Below are positions 18,639 through 28,557 of a stretch of DNA of 64,000 nucleotides, piece after piece (positions within the stretch are counted from its first letter, which is position 1; each line of letters begins with the position of its first letter). Position numbers and translations under genes: made by a program. This DNA is from Gimesia sp. (GTDB lineage: Bacteria; Planctomycetota; Planctomycetia; Planctomycetales; Planctomycetaceae): NCBI RefSeq assembly GCF_040219335.1, contig NZ_JAVJSQ010000004.1, positions 620,001 to 684,000 on the forward strand. Reading direction: 5' to 3'. The notes under the pieces were generated by a model. The model worked only from the letters and a program-made list of their open reading frames with translations, was not told where the DNA came from and made no database searches.

Positions 18639-19811
18639 CTACTCTCGTTCGCAGACCAGAGCCCGAGATTTGCCATCCAGACGGGCAATCACCAGAACAC
18701 CTGCCCCTTTGCCTTTAAGTGACAACTTACGGCGGAGTGCTTCGATGGGAACAGGAATTCGACGGCATTTAATTTCCAGCTGCCCAAAGTCGGCCGAGCG
18801 AAAATATTTTTTCAGGTCGCGATCCTGATTCGACAACTCATCCAGAATCCGGAAGCGTCTGAAAAAGGGAGAGTCTACTGGTTCAGATGACGTGAGATAT
18901 TCTTCTTCCGCATCAAGACGGTTTAAATCACATTCCGCCGCTGCCACATCCAGGAGCCCGGAGCGGACGACTGCCGGATCGGGATCATACAGATATCCCT
19001 CCGGTGGAGTGACGCTGCAAAACGCGTCCATCGGATGACCGGCGATACTGGTAACTTCACCTGATTTTGAAATCGCGGTGGCTCGAAATTCCGATTCTCC
19101 TGCCAGACTGCCGAACCAGACGGTTGCTTCTTTACACTCACCGTTCAGGCTGATCAGTTCGGTCTCGCTCCCGGGAAATTTTCCCGCAAAATTACTGGCC
19201 GGGCTGAGCTTGATGGCCCCGCCGGCAAATTCCTGGATCAGCCCCAGCAATGTTTCCAGATCGGGTCGATAATCTTCAATGCGAATCACTTTACCGCCGG
19301 AGTGGGGTCTACGATCCGGATCGATATGCAGCAGCCCCTCCCGATCTTTCACCTCTTCCAGAGGCTGATTGATCACAGTCACCCGGTCCGCTACCTCATA
19401 AACTTCACTGTTCCAGCGGGCGAACTGGCATAATACCGGTTCCAGATCAACGCCCGTTACCCGTGCATGTTGCGCCAGGGCGACCAGATCGCCCCCCATG
19501 CCACAACAGAAATCATATACAGAACCGGAAAACCGCGCTGCTTTGTAATGCGAAACCGCTTCAGGCGTGGCCTGCTCCAGGCTCTTTCTGTCGAACCACA
19601 TCTGATCCGCGCGAGAGAACTTGGCCCGCCCGCGCAACCGCAGTTCTGCCAGCGTCAGAGCGGCACGCACAACATCTTCGGGATACTGTTCGCGCAGTTG
19701 TTTCTGTAACTGAAATTCGGTCCCGGAGTGGGAGGCGATCAGCTCAAAGATTTCCGGGGACTGCTGTAACTGCCTGAAACATTCAAGCTCAGAGTGGGAC
19801 TCGCTGGACAT
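18639..19811 (-). CDS. Class I SAM-dependent methyltransferase with THUMP-like C-terminal domain
   Basis: 390 residues. Helical N-terminal domain (residues 1-90), then the SAM-binding core with YDFCCGMGGDLVALAQHA and VTGVDLEP (motif I and the acidic residue that binds the ribose), and a C-terminal domain ending in RIPVPIEALRRKLSLKGKG, which matches the THUMP-like domain found behind such methyltransferases. The likely target is RNA, but this is inferred from the domain only. It lies eight bases behind the addA-like gene and is the last gene of a three-gene operon (addB-addA-this). Confidence 0.85.
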   Translation of the reverse strand: MSSESHSELECFRQLQQSPEIFELIASHSGTEFQLQKQLREQYPEDVVRAALTLAELRLRGRAKFSRADQMWFDRKSLEQATPEAVSHYKAARFSGSVYDFCCGMGGDLVALAQHARVTGVDLEPVLCQFARWNSEVYEVADRVTVINQPLEEVKDREGLLHIDPDRRPHSGGKVIRIEDYRPDLETLLGLIQEFAGGAIKLSPASNFAGKFPGSETELISLNGECKEATVWFGSLAGESEFRATAISKSGEVTSIAGHPMDAFCSVTPPEGYLYDPDPAVVRSGLLDVAAAECDLNRLDAEEEYLTSSEPVDSPFFRRFRILDELSNQDRDLKKYFRSADFGQLEIKCRRIPVPIEALRRKLSLKGKGAGVLVIARLDGKSRALVCERE

Positions 19812-19819
19812 GGAACTCG

Positions 19820-22800
19820 TTAACGACTTTCTGCCGCTGCTGAAGGTTGAAGCAAACTGGAAACAGCCTGTGTCAACCGGTGGGAGATCTGCTCCAGCCG
19901 GTCCGCGTCCAGATCACATTCGATATACCGCACGGAGTCCTGAACGACTGCCAGACCAATAGAAGCGGGTCTGGCACCCAGTAGCTGTTCTACGGCCAGT
20001 GTATAGACTCCTAATTGGAATTCATACTCTGCGATCAGCTGTTCTGCACTCATTCGTGCCATTCGGGAACCGGTTTTATAGTCAAACAGCATCCAGTCCC
20101 CAGACTCGGTTTGAACGAGCGCGTCAATGCTACCTGTGACTGTCACCGCCTGATCGCTATCCGCCTCAGCTCCGGGGGGCCAGTGCAACAGAAAATCGAG
20201 TTCCCGATAATGCACCCGCGTCTGTTTCAGAGTCTGACATAACTCTGAGGCATACCAGGCGGATATCTGGCGTTCTACCAGTGGTTGCAGTTTCTCACGT
20301 ACCTGAGGTGGTTGTTCTGCGAGGACGGCAGCAACGATCTGCGGTGCCTGTTCGGGCTTCTCCGGCTCCAGCCGTTCGATGACCGCGTGTGTGATTGTTC
20401 CCAGTTGCGTCGCCTCGTCCGCCGACAGCACCTCGTTTAACGGCACCAGGTCCACTTCCGGTTCCAGCAGGTGTTGCAGTTCGGCGTCAATCACTTCCAG
20501 TTGAGAAACACTCACATGCGACAGTGCCCCCGGTCGTGGAGCAATCGCGCCATAAGACTCCGGAAATGGTTCGGGAGCCCCCTGCTCCAGCGCGGCGACG
20601 AACTGACTGGGTTTCAATTCTCGCTGTTTCTTCTCCGGTCGCGTGAGCGGCTGAGGCATCTCATGATGAACACGTATCGCGGGAATCTGGTCGGGTGCAA
20701 CATCCCCCAGCGTCAGTTTACCCAGATAGGGATCGATAGCGGGGGCGCCTGTGGTGAGATCAAAATGCCGGGCCAGCAGCTTCATCCAGGGTGATTCAAT
20801 TTTGCGATCATACGGTAAGCCTGCAGACAGAATCAGATAATCTGCAGCCCGGGTTACAGCAACGTAGAGCAGACGCACGGTCTCTTCCTCATCGGCCCGC
20901 TGTTCCAGTCCCCGGTGCATTTTAAAGGCAAAATTGTCGGGAGTCGTTCCCCGTTCGGCGGGCAGGTTGAGCAAGCCTCCCCATTCCGGATGCAGAAAGG
21001 GAGCGGTTCCTCCCGGTGCGGGTTTACGGTCCATGTCAGCCAGAATCACTACGGGGAATTCCAGACCTTTTGACTGGTGGATCGTCATCAGGCGGACGAC
21101 GTCACTGGTTTCAGGTAATGTCGCCGCCAGTTCTTCTTTGCTCTCTTCCAGAATGGAATCACGAATTCGCTGCACGAAATCTTTCAGCGTAAACAGGCCG
21201 GTCCCTTCAAAATTACGAGCCAGCTCAATCAGCTTCCTCAGGTTAGCCAGCTTGCGGTCTCCCAGAAACTCGTTCATCAAAGCAGCATCGTAGCCGGTTC
21301 GCTCCAGGGCCAGATTCAACAGTTCCACCAGTGAGAGACGATCTTTTTTTGCTCTCAGTTCCTGTAGCACGCTTTGGGCATAACGCACCTGGCGGTGCTG
21401 CTCAGGCCGGAGCTCTTCGGGCGGCTCAACCTGCATCGCACGAGTCAGACTGTCTGCGTTTCTTACAATTGTATACAGCGTATCATCAGACAGACTGAAG
21501 AAAGGAGAGCGTAAAACGCCCAGGAGACTCAGTTCATCATCGGCGTTATCCAGGTACTGGCACAGATTACTCAGATCGTAGATTTCCTGCTGCGCGTAAA
21601 ACGCGCGTCCGCCAACCAGGTAATAGTCCAGATCCTGCTGCTGAAACGCTTTCTCATACAGGGCCACATTCGACAGAGCCCGAAACAGAATACAGATATC
21701 CCCTGGTTCCACGCGTCTCAGTTCGCGCTGGCCCGTCTGACGATTTTTAGCCCAGATCCGCGGAGTCTCGTCTTCCAGCAGCTGGCGTACCCGGGCTGCG
21801 ATCCAGTCGGCTTCCGTCTCGCGGAGCGCCTCGGCCCCCTTGATCTCCGGATCGTCGGGAGCAGCGAACAGAAATTCGATCGCCGGCGTTGGAGAGTGCT
21901 GTTCCCCGTCAAAGGGAGTCAACGGCTCATAATACTGCTCCATTGCAGAGGCAAACAGGCAGTTGGTGAAATTCAAAATGGCAGGTTGACTGCGGAAATT
22001 GACGCTGAGCGGCAGGCGTCCCTGCTCTGGAATCTCCTGACGCAGCTGATGAAAGACTTCGGGATCCGCGCGTCTGAAACGGTAAATCGACTGCTTCGCA
22101 TCCCCCACCAGGAAGAGCTTGCCTGTGAGCAGTTCTTTTCCACACAAGGCACGCACGATTTCGCTCTGAACCGGATCTGTATCCTGAAATTCATCGACCA
22201 TCAGGAACTCAATTCCCGCAGCCGCCCTCTGCTTTGCCTGTGGATCGCGCCGAAACAGGTCGCGGGTCTGCAGCAGCAGGTCGTCAAAGTCCAGCAGACC
22301 TTTTTCTGCTTTACTCTCCTGGTATCGACCGGCAACGAACTCTGTGACTCTTAAGACTCGCAGACTATATTCAGCCGCCTGTAAAAAGGCAGCCGGATCG
22401 GGTGAGAGAATTTCATAAACCTTCGTGAGCGATTTCCTGAGCTCAGTGAATCCATCTTTTATCTGCTCATAAACCTCCAGGTCGTCCCAGTCTTTCTTCG
22501 TCCCTGCGCCCTGTACTTTGGCGTGCTCAATCAAAGTACCCAGCAGCACAGCACGGTTGTGCTCTGCTCCTTCCAGTAATTCGGGAAGTCGCGCTGTGAG
22601 GACCTGAAACCGGTCCCGCATTTTCTTATTCACAGGATCCTGGGCTGACATCAGTCTGAGCAAAAACCGGGTGCTTTCCGCATTCGCGATTTCCGCCAGT
22701 TGCATGGGAATATAAGAATCGACCCAGAATTTTCGCATGCGGCCTGCCAGCTGTTCCTCTGACAGACCTGAAAACTGTTCGAATTCAATCCGAAACTGCT

Positions 22801-23341
22801 GAGGCACCAGGGAGATGAACAGTTCATAAGTTCGTTCCAGTCCATAGCGGTAAACCAGTTCCAGGCAGTCTTCGTCTTCCTCCTGTAACAGATCGTGAAT
22901 CGCTTCGCGGACCACCTTGCGTAAAAAGGCGTCACTGGTTCCCTGTTCCAGGAGCCCGAAGTGGGGATCGAGACGGGCGCTGACAGCGTGTGTCCGCAGG
23001 ATCGATGTACAGAAAGAGTGAATCGTGCTGATCCGCGCAGAGTCCAGCCCCCTGATGACGGTCTGCCAGTGTCCGACTTCTTCCGTGGGACAACTGCGGA
23101 GTTGCTCCAGACAGGTTTCACGAACCCGATCCCGCATCTCACGGGCCGCCCGTTCGGTGAAGGTAATTGCGACGATATGGCTCAATCGATCGGGAGGACT
23201 GCCGGGCTCGATTAACTTGAGAAACCGCTGTGTCAGAACAAACGTCTTACCGCAACCGGCTCCCGCAGAGAGCGCAATCGAGACATCACGCGGATAGATT
23301 GCTGCTGCCTGCTGCTCGGTGTAGGTGGGTTGTTGCGACAT
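19820..23341 (-). CDS. addA: AddA-like helicase-nuclease (UvrD family), double-strand break repair
   Basis: 1173 residues. Superfamily 1A helicase: Walker A SAGAGCGKTFVLTQRFL at about residue 25, AITFTERAAREMRDR (motif Ia), LMVDEFQDTDPVQ (motif II), VGDAKQSIYRFRRADP (motif III), LPLSVNFRS (IV), VRLMTIHQSKGLEFPVV (V) and LLYVAVTRAAD (VI). The C-terminal 150 residues are a RecB-type nuclease with GSIDALVQ and MLFDYKTGS (the catalytic Asp and DYK). AddAB unwinds and resects DNA ends for RecA loading. It starts eight bases after the upstream addB-like gene ends, so they are co-transcribed and presumably form the heterodimer. Confidence 0.93.
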   Translation of the reverse strand: MSQQPTYTEQQAAAIYPRDVSIALSAGAGCGKTFVLTQRFLKLIEPGSPPDRLSHIVAITFTERAAREMRDRVRETCLEQLRSCPTEEVGHWQTVIRGLDSARISTIHSFCTSILRTHAVSARLDPHFGLLEQGTSDAFLRKVVREAIHDLLQEEDEDCLELVYRYGLERTYELFISLVPQQFRIEFEQFSGLSEEQLAGRMRKFWVDSYIPMQLAEIANAESTRFLLRLMSAQDPVNKKMRDRFQVLTARLPELLEGAEHNRAVLLGTLIEHAKVQGAGTKKDWDDLEVYEQIKDGFTELRKSLTKVYEILSPDPAAFLQAAEYSLRVLRVTEFVAGRYQESKAEKGLLDFDDLLLQTRDLFRRDPQAKQRAAAGIEFLMVDEFQDTDPVQSEIVRALCGKELLTGKLFLVGDAKQSIYRFRRADPEVFHQLRQEIPEQGRLPLSVNFRSQPAILNFTNCLFASAMEQYYEPLTPFDGEQHSPTPAIEFLFAAPDDPEIKGAEALRETEADWIAARVRQLLEDETPRIWAKNRQTGQRELRRVEPGDICILFRALSNVALYEKAFQQQDLDYYLVGGRAFYAQQEIYDLSNLCQYLDNADDELSLLGVLRSPFFSLSDDTLYTIVRNADSLTRAMQVEPPEELRPEQHRQVRYAQSVLQELRAKKDRLSLVELLNLALERTGYDAALMNEFLGDRKLANLRKLIELARNFEGTGLFTLKDFVQRIRDSILEESKEELAATLPETSDVVRLMTIHQSKGLEFPVVILADMDRKPAPGGTAPFLHPEWGGLLNLPAERGTTPDNFAFKMHRGLEQRADEEETVRLLYVAVTRAADYLILSAGLPYDRKIESPWMKLLARHFDLTTGAPAIDPYLGKLTLGDVAPDQIPAIRVHHEMPQPLTRPEKKQRELKPSQFVAALEQGAPEPFPESYGAIAPRPGALSHVSVSQLEVIDAELQHLLEPEVDLVPLNEVLSADEATQLGTITHAVIERLEPEKPEQAPQIVAAVLAEQPPQVREKLQPLVERQISAWYASELCQTLKQTRVHYRELDFLLHWPPGAEADSDQAVTVTGSIDALVQTESGDWMLFDYKTGSRMARMSAEQLIAEYEFQLGVYTLAVEQLLGARPASIGLAVVQDSVRYIECDLDADRLEQISHRLTQAVSSLLQPSAAAESR

Positions 23342-23349
23342 GATCTGGA

Positions 23350-26300
23350 TCAGGCTTCCTCTGTTGAATCGGACTCGTCATCGGGTCCCGGGACGTGAAG
23401 CAGGTCAATCTCCTTACCGAGACTCTCACGATAGCTTTCCACCTGCGAAATCCGACAAACCGACTGAAACGTCGGATCCAGGTGCGCCACCCCGGGATCA
23501 ACCTGCACAGGAAAGATCCCCTGCCGAATCAGGTCTGCCAGATGTGGAACCAGACCATCCAGGGTGGTTTCCAGAAGTTCCAGGTCTTCACCGGACAGAG
23601 GGTCGATCTGCTTTCTACGATACGAATGCAGGGGCATCACGAATCCGGTCTCCTGGATCTTCCAGTATCCCAGGTGGAACGGTTCGGCATCTGCGTCGAT
23701 CATTTCCAGCCGCCGTGCTGCAATAAGATACAAGGCCAGCTGCAGTTTTTTCCCGGAACGGATCTCCTTCGCCGAGGGTACCGACCGCCCCGTTTTGTAA
23801 TCGATGATGTTGAAGTATTTCTGTCCCTTGATACTGCCCACATCGATCCGGTCGATCTGACCACGAATGCGGGTTTCTCTCGCGCCTTCGCCGAGCGTCA
23901 AGTATTGATATCGCCGTTGATTTGGATCGGGTTCTCCGGGTACCTCACCAAAAGGAACCTCCCTGCCGACCACGGCCGGAACACGATCCCAGAGTTCTTC
24001 AAACAGGCGGGCATAGGACTCAGACTGCTCGGCAAAAAAACTGCCCCAGTCTTCCAGGATCTGTTTCTCGATTCTGGTTAACACCTGCTGCAGCCGAGTT
24101 CCCACAAAATTCTCGGAGATCCGCTGCTCCAGCAGTTCATGGAATAGTTGCTCGACCTGCTCGGCCGAGTACAACTGGTCGCGTCCCCCCTGCTCCTGCA
24201 GTTGCTCAATCAGCCTGGTCAGAATGCTGTGTACGTGAATCCCGCGTTCCAGATAGTTGGTCCGCAACTCGGGCGGCTCGGGGACTTCAATGCCCAGCAC
24301 ACTCTGGGCAAAGAACTGGTAAGGACAGGCCAGGTACAGTTCGAGCTGGGTGGTGCTGAATTCATATTCCGTGGGGAAACGTGCATGAATGGCCCGTCGA
24401 CTGGCGGGGGATGTCAGCATGCCTTCATATTCCGAAAAGCCTGGCTGCTCGAACCGCGCCACTGCCATTTCGGTGGCTGCGAGAATATTCCGGATCGTTG
24501 CCTGTAATTCCGGATCCTGGACCGCATTCAGAAAGACACCCGGCCGGTTGTGTTTCAGCTGATCAATGGCCAGGACTCTCAAATCGCGACGGGAGAGGGT
24601 CTGCTCGGGACGTGGTAGCGGGTTGAGTTCCCCCGCCTGTTGTACCTGCAGAGTTTGAGGATCAAACAGATCAATCAGAGTGGTCAGATAGGGACTGGGA
24701 AACAGCGGTTGCCCCGTGGCACTGATTGCTGGATAACTGAGAATCAGCTTCCGGGTGAACCGCGTCATCACCTCGTAGAAGAGCAGCATTTCTTCCTGCT
24801 GCTGGTTCGCATGCAGCTTGAGTGAAAGCCCCTGCTGGTTCAATTCACCTCGGTCTTTTTCACCGTACAGGCAGTCTTCGCGATGTCCCCGCGGGAAACT
24901 GGCTTCGCTCAAGCCGCCTACCAGTAAATAGGGGATGTTTAAGTTTCTCAGCTGTGATGCATCGAGTACTTTAACCCGGCCCGCTTCCTCTGGCTGTAGA
25001 GAAATCGTCTGTTGTTCGAGCAGGTCCAGCAGCAGGCTGCGAAATCCGGACAGGTCCAGAGGCTGAGCTTCTTTCTGATGGAACTGTTCTATCCGTTCGA
25101 CCTCAGCGACCGCATGAAACAGTAACTGCTGAAATCGTTCCCAGACCTGCTTGTCACGTTTTGCCAACGGATCATTTTCCGGGTCGGCGTCGGCCCAGGT
25201 TGCTGGTAGACCAAATTCATTGGCGATGGAAATCAGGATCTCGATCCAGGTGACAAACAGTTCCCGACCTTCCAGCCGCTGAGTTTCCCTTTGAAGTCTT
25301 TGAGTCAGCTTCAAAGCCGTATTCAGTTCGCGGGCGGCAGCCTTTCGCTTGGGACGGTCAGGAAAACGGGCACTGAGCTCCGCCGCTTTGCGACTTTCGT
25401 TTTCCAGAGCATGGATTAAATCCACTTTACCCGAGTCAATTTTGAGCTGCCTCAGCACACGGGACAACGCACGAACTGCGGCTCCCCCCTGATACTCAGG
25501 CCATTGAGGAGCAAAGTAACTCGAATCCAGGACTGACATCAGGCTGTCAAACGACCAGTTTTCAATTTCGAGTTGCAGGAAGGCAAAGATGGTCCGCACG
25601 ATGGGAAAACGGGAGAACGCCTGCTCCTGTCCGACAAAATAGGGAATCCCTGCCGCGTCCAGGGTTTCGTCGATCAGGTCACCATATTCCAGTGTAGAGC
25701 GGAACGCGAGCGTGATCTCTTCTGGCAACACTCCCTGTCTCAACAGCCCTTTGATTTCCCCGGCCAGCACCTCCAGTTCATTTCGCTGACCGGCGACCGC
25801 AAGCACTTTGAGTTGCCCCGTTTCCTGAAAGGGAACGATCTCTCGCGGATTCGCAAACAGTTGCTGACTGATCTGATTTCGGGCGTTTCCTGCTTCGGGC
25901 TGGTCAAAAGAAACGACACTGATCCGGCCCGGCAAACGTTCTTCCAGAATCCGACGGGCGGTCACCGATTTAGCGAACAGGTCGCCTCGCCGCGATTCCT
26001 GTTCCAGGGGAAGCGAAATACAGAGCTTTTCTGTGCGCGTCGCCAACACTTCCAGAATCTCGTACTGTGTATGCGTGAAATCGGCAAAGCCGTCCAGGAC
26101 GATCAGATCGAATTCGCCAAACGGGCCCCACATTCCGTCCTGCAACGCGGTGCGTGCAGACCAGAAACGCCCTTCCGAATCGTAACGCCGCATTTCGTGC
26201 AACGCGATCTGGTACCGGTTGTAAATCTGGGCGAGTTCCCGGTCTTTCTGCTGGGAATCGGATCCGATGCGGTCACAGGCTGTCGAGAATTCCTCCGGCC

Positions 26301-26724
26301 AGATTTCTTCCCGTTTCAGTTCTGAAATAAAACTCGAAATCAGATCCAGAAATCCGGATGAACCTGCAATCGAACTGAAATAATGAATCTGTCCAGCGGC
26401 GATCAGGTCATCCACGATGCTCCGCAACAGATACCGCTTGGAGATCTCGGGCAGCGTCTGTACCGGTTCGTCCAGCGACTTCAGTATGGTTTCGGCAAAA
26501 GCCTCAAACGTATAAACATTCGGAGCAAAACAGATGGGGAGTTGTGGTCCCGGCAGACGGTCAAGCACCTGCCGACGGGAACGTATTGTGGGGGAAAGCC
26601 AGAGCGTGGCCCCGGGACGCTGACGTTCCAGCCCTGCCTGCAGTGCACGCCGGTACTCATCCAGCAAATGGTCTGTTTTGCCGGAACCAGCGGTTCCTGT
26701 CAGGATTTGTACTTCGGGTTGCAT
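23350..26724 (-). CDS. addB: AddB-like subunit of the helicase-nuclease
   Basis: 1124 residues. N-terminal Walker A LTGTAGSGKTDHLLDEY; the middle has the RecC/AddB-type helicase-like fold with LIVLDGFADFTHTQYEIL and FSRFPIVRTIFAFL; the C-terminus is a PD-(D/E)XK nuclease with YLACPYQFFAQSVL and FNIIDYKTGRSVPSA. AddB pairs with AddA, supplies the second nuclease and recognises Chi-like sites. Odd: in studied AddB proteins four cysteines hold an iron-sulfur cluster, one before and three after the nuclease core. Here the first (LACPYQF) is present but only one cysteine (QSVCRIS) is seen near the C-terminus, so the cluster is probably missing. First gene of the addB-addA-methyltransferase operon. 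Confidence 0.9.
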   Translation of the reverse strand: MQPEVQILTGTAGSGKTDHLLDEYRRALQAGLERQRPGATLWLSPTIRSRRQVLDRLPGPQLPICFAPNVYTFEAFAETILKSLDEPVQTLPEISKRYLLRSIVDDLIAAGQIHYFSSIAGSSGFLDLISSFISELKREEIWPEEFSTACDRIGSDSQQKDRELAQIYNRYQIALHEMRRYDSEGRFWSARTALQDGMWGPFGEFDLIVLDGFADFTHTQYEILEVLATRTEKLCISLPLEQESRRGDLFAKSVTARRILEERLPGRISVVSFDQPEAGNARNQISQQLFANPREIVPFQETGQLKVLAVAGQRNELEVLAGEIKGLLRQGVLPEEITLAFRSTLEYGDLIDETLDAAGIPYFVGQEQAFSRFPIVRTIFAFLQLEIENWSFDSLMSVLDSSYFAPQWPEYQGGAAVRALSRVLRQLKIDSGKVDLIHALENESRKAAELSARFPDRPKRKAAARELNTALKLTQRLQRETQRLEGRELFVTWIEILISIANEFGLPATWADADPENDPLAKRDKQVWERFQQLLFHAVAEVERIEQFHQKEAQPLDLSGFRSLLLDLLEQQTISLQPEEAGRVKVLDASQLRNLNIPYLLVGGLSEASFPRGHREDCLYGEKDRGELNQQGLSLKLHANQQQEEMLLFYEVMTRFTRKLILSYPAISATGQPLFPSPYLTTLIDLFDPQTLQVQQAGELNPLPRPEQTLSRRDLRVLAIDQLKHNRPGVFLNAVQDPELQATIRNILAATEMAVARFEQPGFSEYEGMLTSPASRRAIHARFPTEYEFSTTQLELYLACPYQFFAQSVLGIEVPEPPELRTNYLERGIHVHSILTRLIEQLQEQGGRDQLYSAEQVEQLFHELLEQRISENFVGTRLQQVLTRIEKQILEDWGSFFAEQSESYARLFEELWDRVPAVVGREVPFGEVPGEPDPNQRRYQYLTLGEGARETRIRGQIDRIDVGSIKGQKYFNIIDYKTGRSVPSAKEIRSGKKLQLALYLIAARRLEMIDADAEPFHLGYWKIQETGFVMPLHSYRRKQIDPLSGEDLELLETTLDGLVPHLADLIRQGIFPVQVDPGVAHLDPTFQSVCRISQVESYRESLGKEIDLLHVPGPDDESDSTEEA

Positions 26725-27010
26725 CGGAGTTGCCTGGTGGAATCAAGCTTTCATTTCACAGAGATTTCCCCTGCAATGTATCCTGCTGAACTCCAGAATT
26801 CAATTTCAGTCGGTTTTCCCGCGGAATAAGGTTTTCAGGGCAATGTATCCAGAGCAAATCTTGCCACTGGTTTCCAGATCGCCTACACTAATAGAGAAGC
26901 GAATAAAGATCCACCGCGTTACGACACCCGACAAAACACATTCCCCATTCCTGAAATCTTTTTTCTGCCCGGTTTGAGTTGTGTTCTGTAATTCTCATAA
27001 GGAATCGTCC

Positions 27011-28450
27011 ATGCCAAAATTCCGCTTGATCAGTTTGTGCCTCTTACTTGCTCTGATGGTCTCGTCCCCTCTTCAGTCCCTCTCATACGCAGATGAGAAA
27101 GAGAAGGAAAAAGACGAAGATTACTACCAGATGATGAAGCTGTTTGCAGACACTTACGAGCAGATTGAACGAAATTATGTGAAAGACATCGACCGCCGGG
27201 TGCTCCTCGAAGCGGCCATTAGAGGCATGGTTCAGGAACTGGATCAGTACTCCAGCTACATCAGCCCCGATGACCTCTCCCGCTTCAATCAGGTGGTCGA
27301 ACAGGAGTTCGGCGGGATCGGCATCCAGGTGCACATAGACGATCAGAACAACCGACTGACCGTGATGACTCCGCTGCCTGGCACCCCCGCTTACAAAGCC
27401 GGAATTCGGGCCGGCGACATCATCGATTCGATTGAAGGCAAGTCCACCAAGGGTTTCACACTTTCCCAGGCGATCAAAATTCTCAAAGGTCGCGAAGGGG
27501 AAAAGGTGAAGATGTCCGTAATTCATAAAGGCACCGATAAAGTGATTCCCGTGACGGTGGAACGGGAAATCATTCATGTCGCTACGGTCCTGGGGGATAC
27601 CTACAAAGACGATGACTCCTGGGATTACATGTACGACAAGAGTGCCAAGATTGGTTACATCCGACTGACTCACTTCAGCCGTCACAGTGCAGAAGAACTG
27701 CGGTCTGCCATCGAAGATCTGCGCAAGCAGGGCATGAAAGGACTGATCCTCGACCTGCGTTTCAATCCAGGCGGTCTGCTTTCGCAGGCGACTGAAATCT
27801 CGGACATGTTCATTGAATCCGGTAAAATTGTCAGTACGGAAGGCCGGAACAGCCGGAACCGGAAATGGGAAGCCACCTCTAAGGGAACTTTCAAAGACTT
27901 TCCGATGGCGATTCTGGTGAATCGCTATTCTGCTTCAGCCAGTGAAATCGTTTCGGCCTGTCTGCAGGACCACAAACGTGCTGTGATCATTGGTGAGCGT
28001 ACCTGGGGTAAAGGCAGCGTTCAGAACGTCATCGAACTTGAAGAGGGCGACAGTGCTCTGAAATTGACTACCGCCAGCTACCATCGTCCCAGTGGGAAAA
28101 ACATTCACCGTTTTCCAGGTGCCAAAGACACCGATGTCTGGGGAGTGACTCCGGATGAAGGTTATCGCCTGCGACTGACCGATGATGAGCTCGAAGCGCT
28201 GGGTGAATACCGCCGCAAACGGGATATTCTGGATCACACTGCTAAACTGGATACCGAATTCAAAGACAAGCAGCTGGACCTGGCGATGGACTACATCAAG
28301 GAACAGCTGAGCGGTAAAAATAAACCAGCTGACAAGGAAGCCGACAAAAAGGCTGAAAAGAAACCAGAAGCCAAAGAAGAGAAGCCGGCCAAAAAAGCAG
28401 CTGCTGCTCCCGGGCCGGCAGGAAATACGCTGGTCATCCGGACCACCTGA
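27011..28450 (+). CDS. ctpA: C-terminal processing peptidase (S41 family, CtpA/Prc type)
   Basis: 479 residues from ATG 27011 (AAGGA about nine bases upstream; an earlier in-frame start at 26981 is less likely). Signal peptide with core [14 protein letters not shown], then a charged linker, the N-terminal helical part, a PDZ domain ([17 protein letters not shown] through [14 protein letters not shown]), and the protease core: [29 protein letters not shown] with the nucleophile Ser, and [11 protein letters not shown] with the catalytic Lys. The C-terminus is a Lys/Glu/Ala-rich tail. Such proteases cut envelope proteins from their C-terminus in the periplasm. A strong terminator follows, so it is a single-gene unit. 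Confidence 0.95.
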   Translation: MPKFRLISLCLLLALMVSSPLQSLSYADEKEKEKDEDYYQMMKLFADTYEQIERNYVKDIDRRVLLEAAIRGMVQELDQYSSYISPDDLSRFNQVVEQEFGGIGIQVHIDDQNNRLTVMTPLPGTPAYKAGIRAGDIIDSIEGKSTKGFTLSQAIKILKGREGEKVKMSVIHKGTDKVIPVTVEREIIHVATVLGDTYKDDDSWDYMYDKSAKIGYIRLTHFSRHSAEELRSAIEDLRKQGMKGLILDLRFNPGGLLSQATEISDMFIESGKIVSTEGRNSRNRKWEATSKGTFKDFPMAILVNRYSASASEIVSACLQDHKRAVIIGERTWGKGSVQNVIELEEGDSALKLTTASYHRPSGKNIHRFPGAKDTDVWGVTPDEGYRLRLTDDELEALGEYRRKRDILDHTAKLDTEFKDKQLDLAMDYIKEQLSGKNKPADKEADKKAEKKPEAKEEKPAKKAAAAPGPAGNTLVIRTT

Positions 28451-28492
28451 TCTCCTCTGACGGCATTCTGACAGAGTTACACTGACACAGCG

Positions 28493-28541
28493 GAAAGCGA
28501 CTCGTGGAGCCCGTTATCTCCAACAGTCGCTTTCTTTTTTT
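28493..28541 (+). terminator. Rho-independent terminator
   Basis: GAAAGCGACT (28493-28502) pairs with AGTCGCTTTC (28525-28534), a perfect 10-bp stem, followed by seven T. It ends the protease transcript. It also shows that tsaD starts at ATG 28558 and not at the earlier in-frame start inside this hairpin. Confidence 0.92.
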
Positions 28542-28557
28542 CATAATCCGAGCCTCC

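Noticed and set aside
25573-26325. 250-codon open frame on the + strand opposite addB
   Set aside because: Antisense shadow of addB; no ribosome-binding site and no known motif.
27083-27685. 200-codon open frame on the minus strand opposite the S41 protease gene
   Set aside because: Antisense shadow of a gene with all expected protease motifs.
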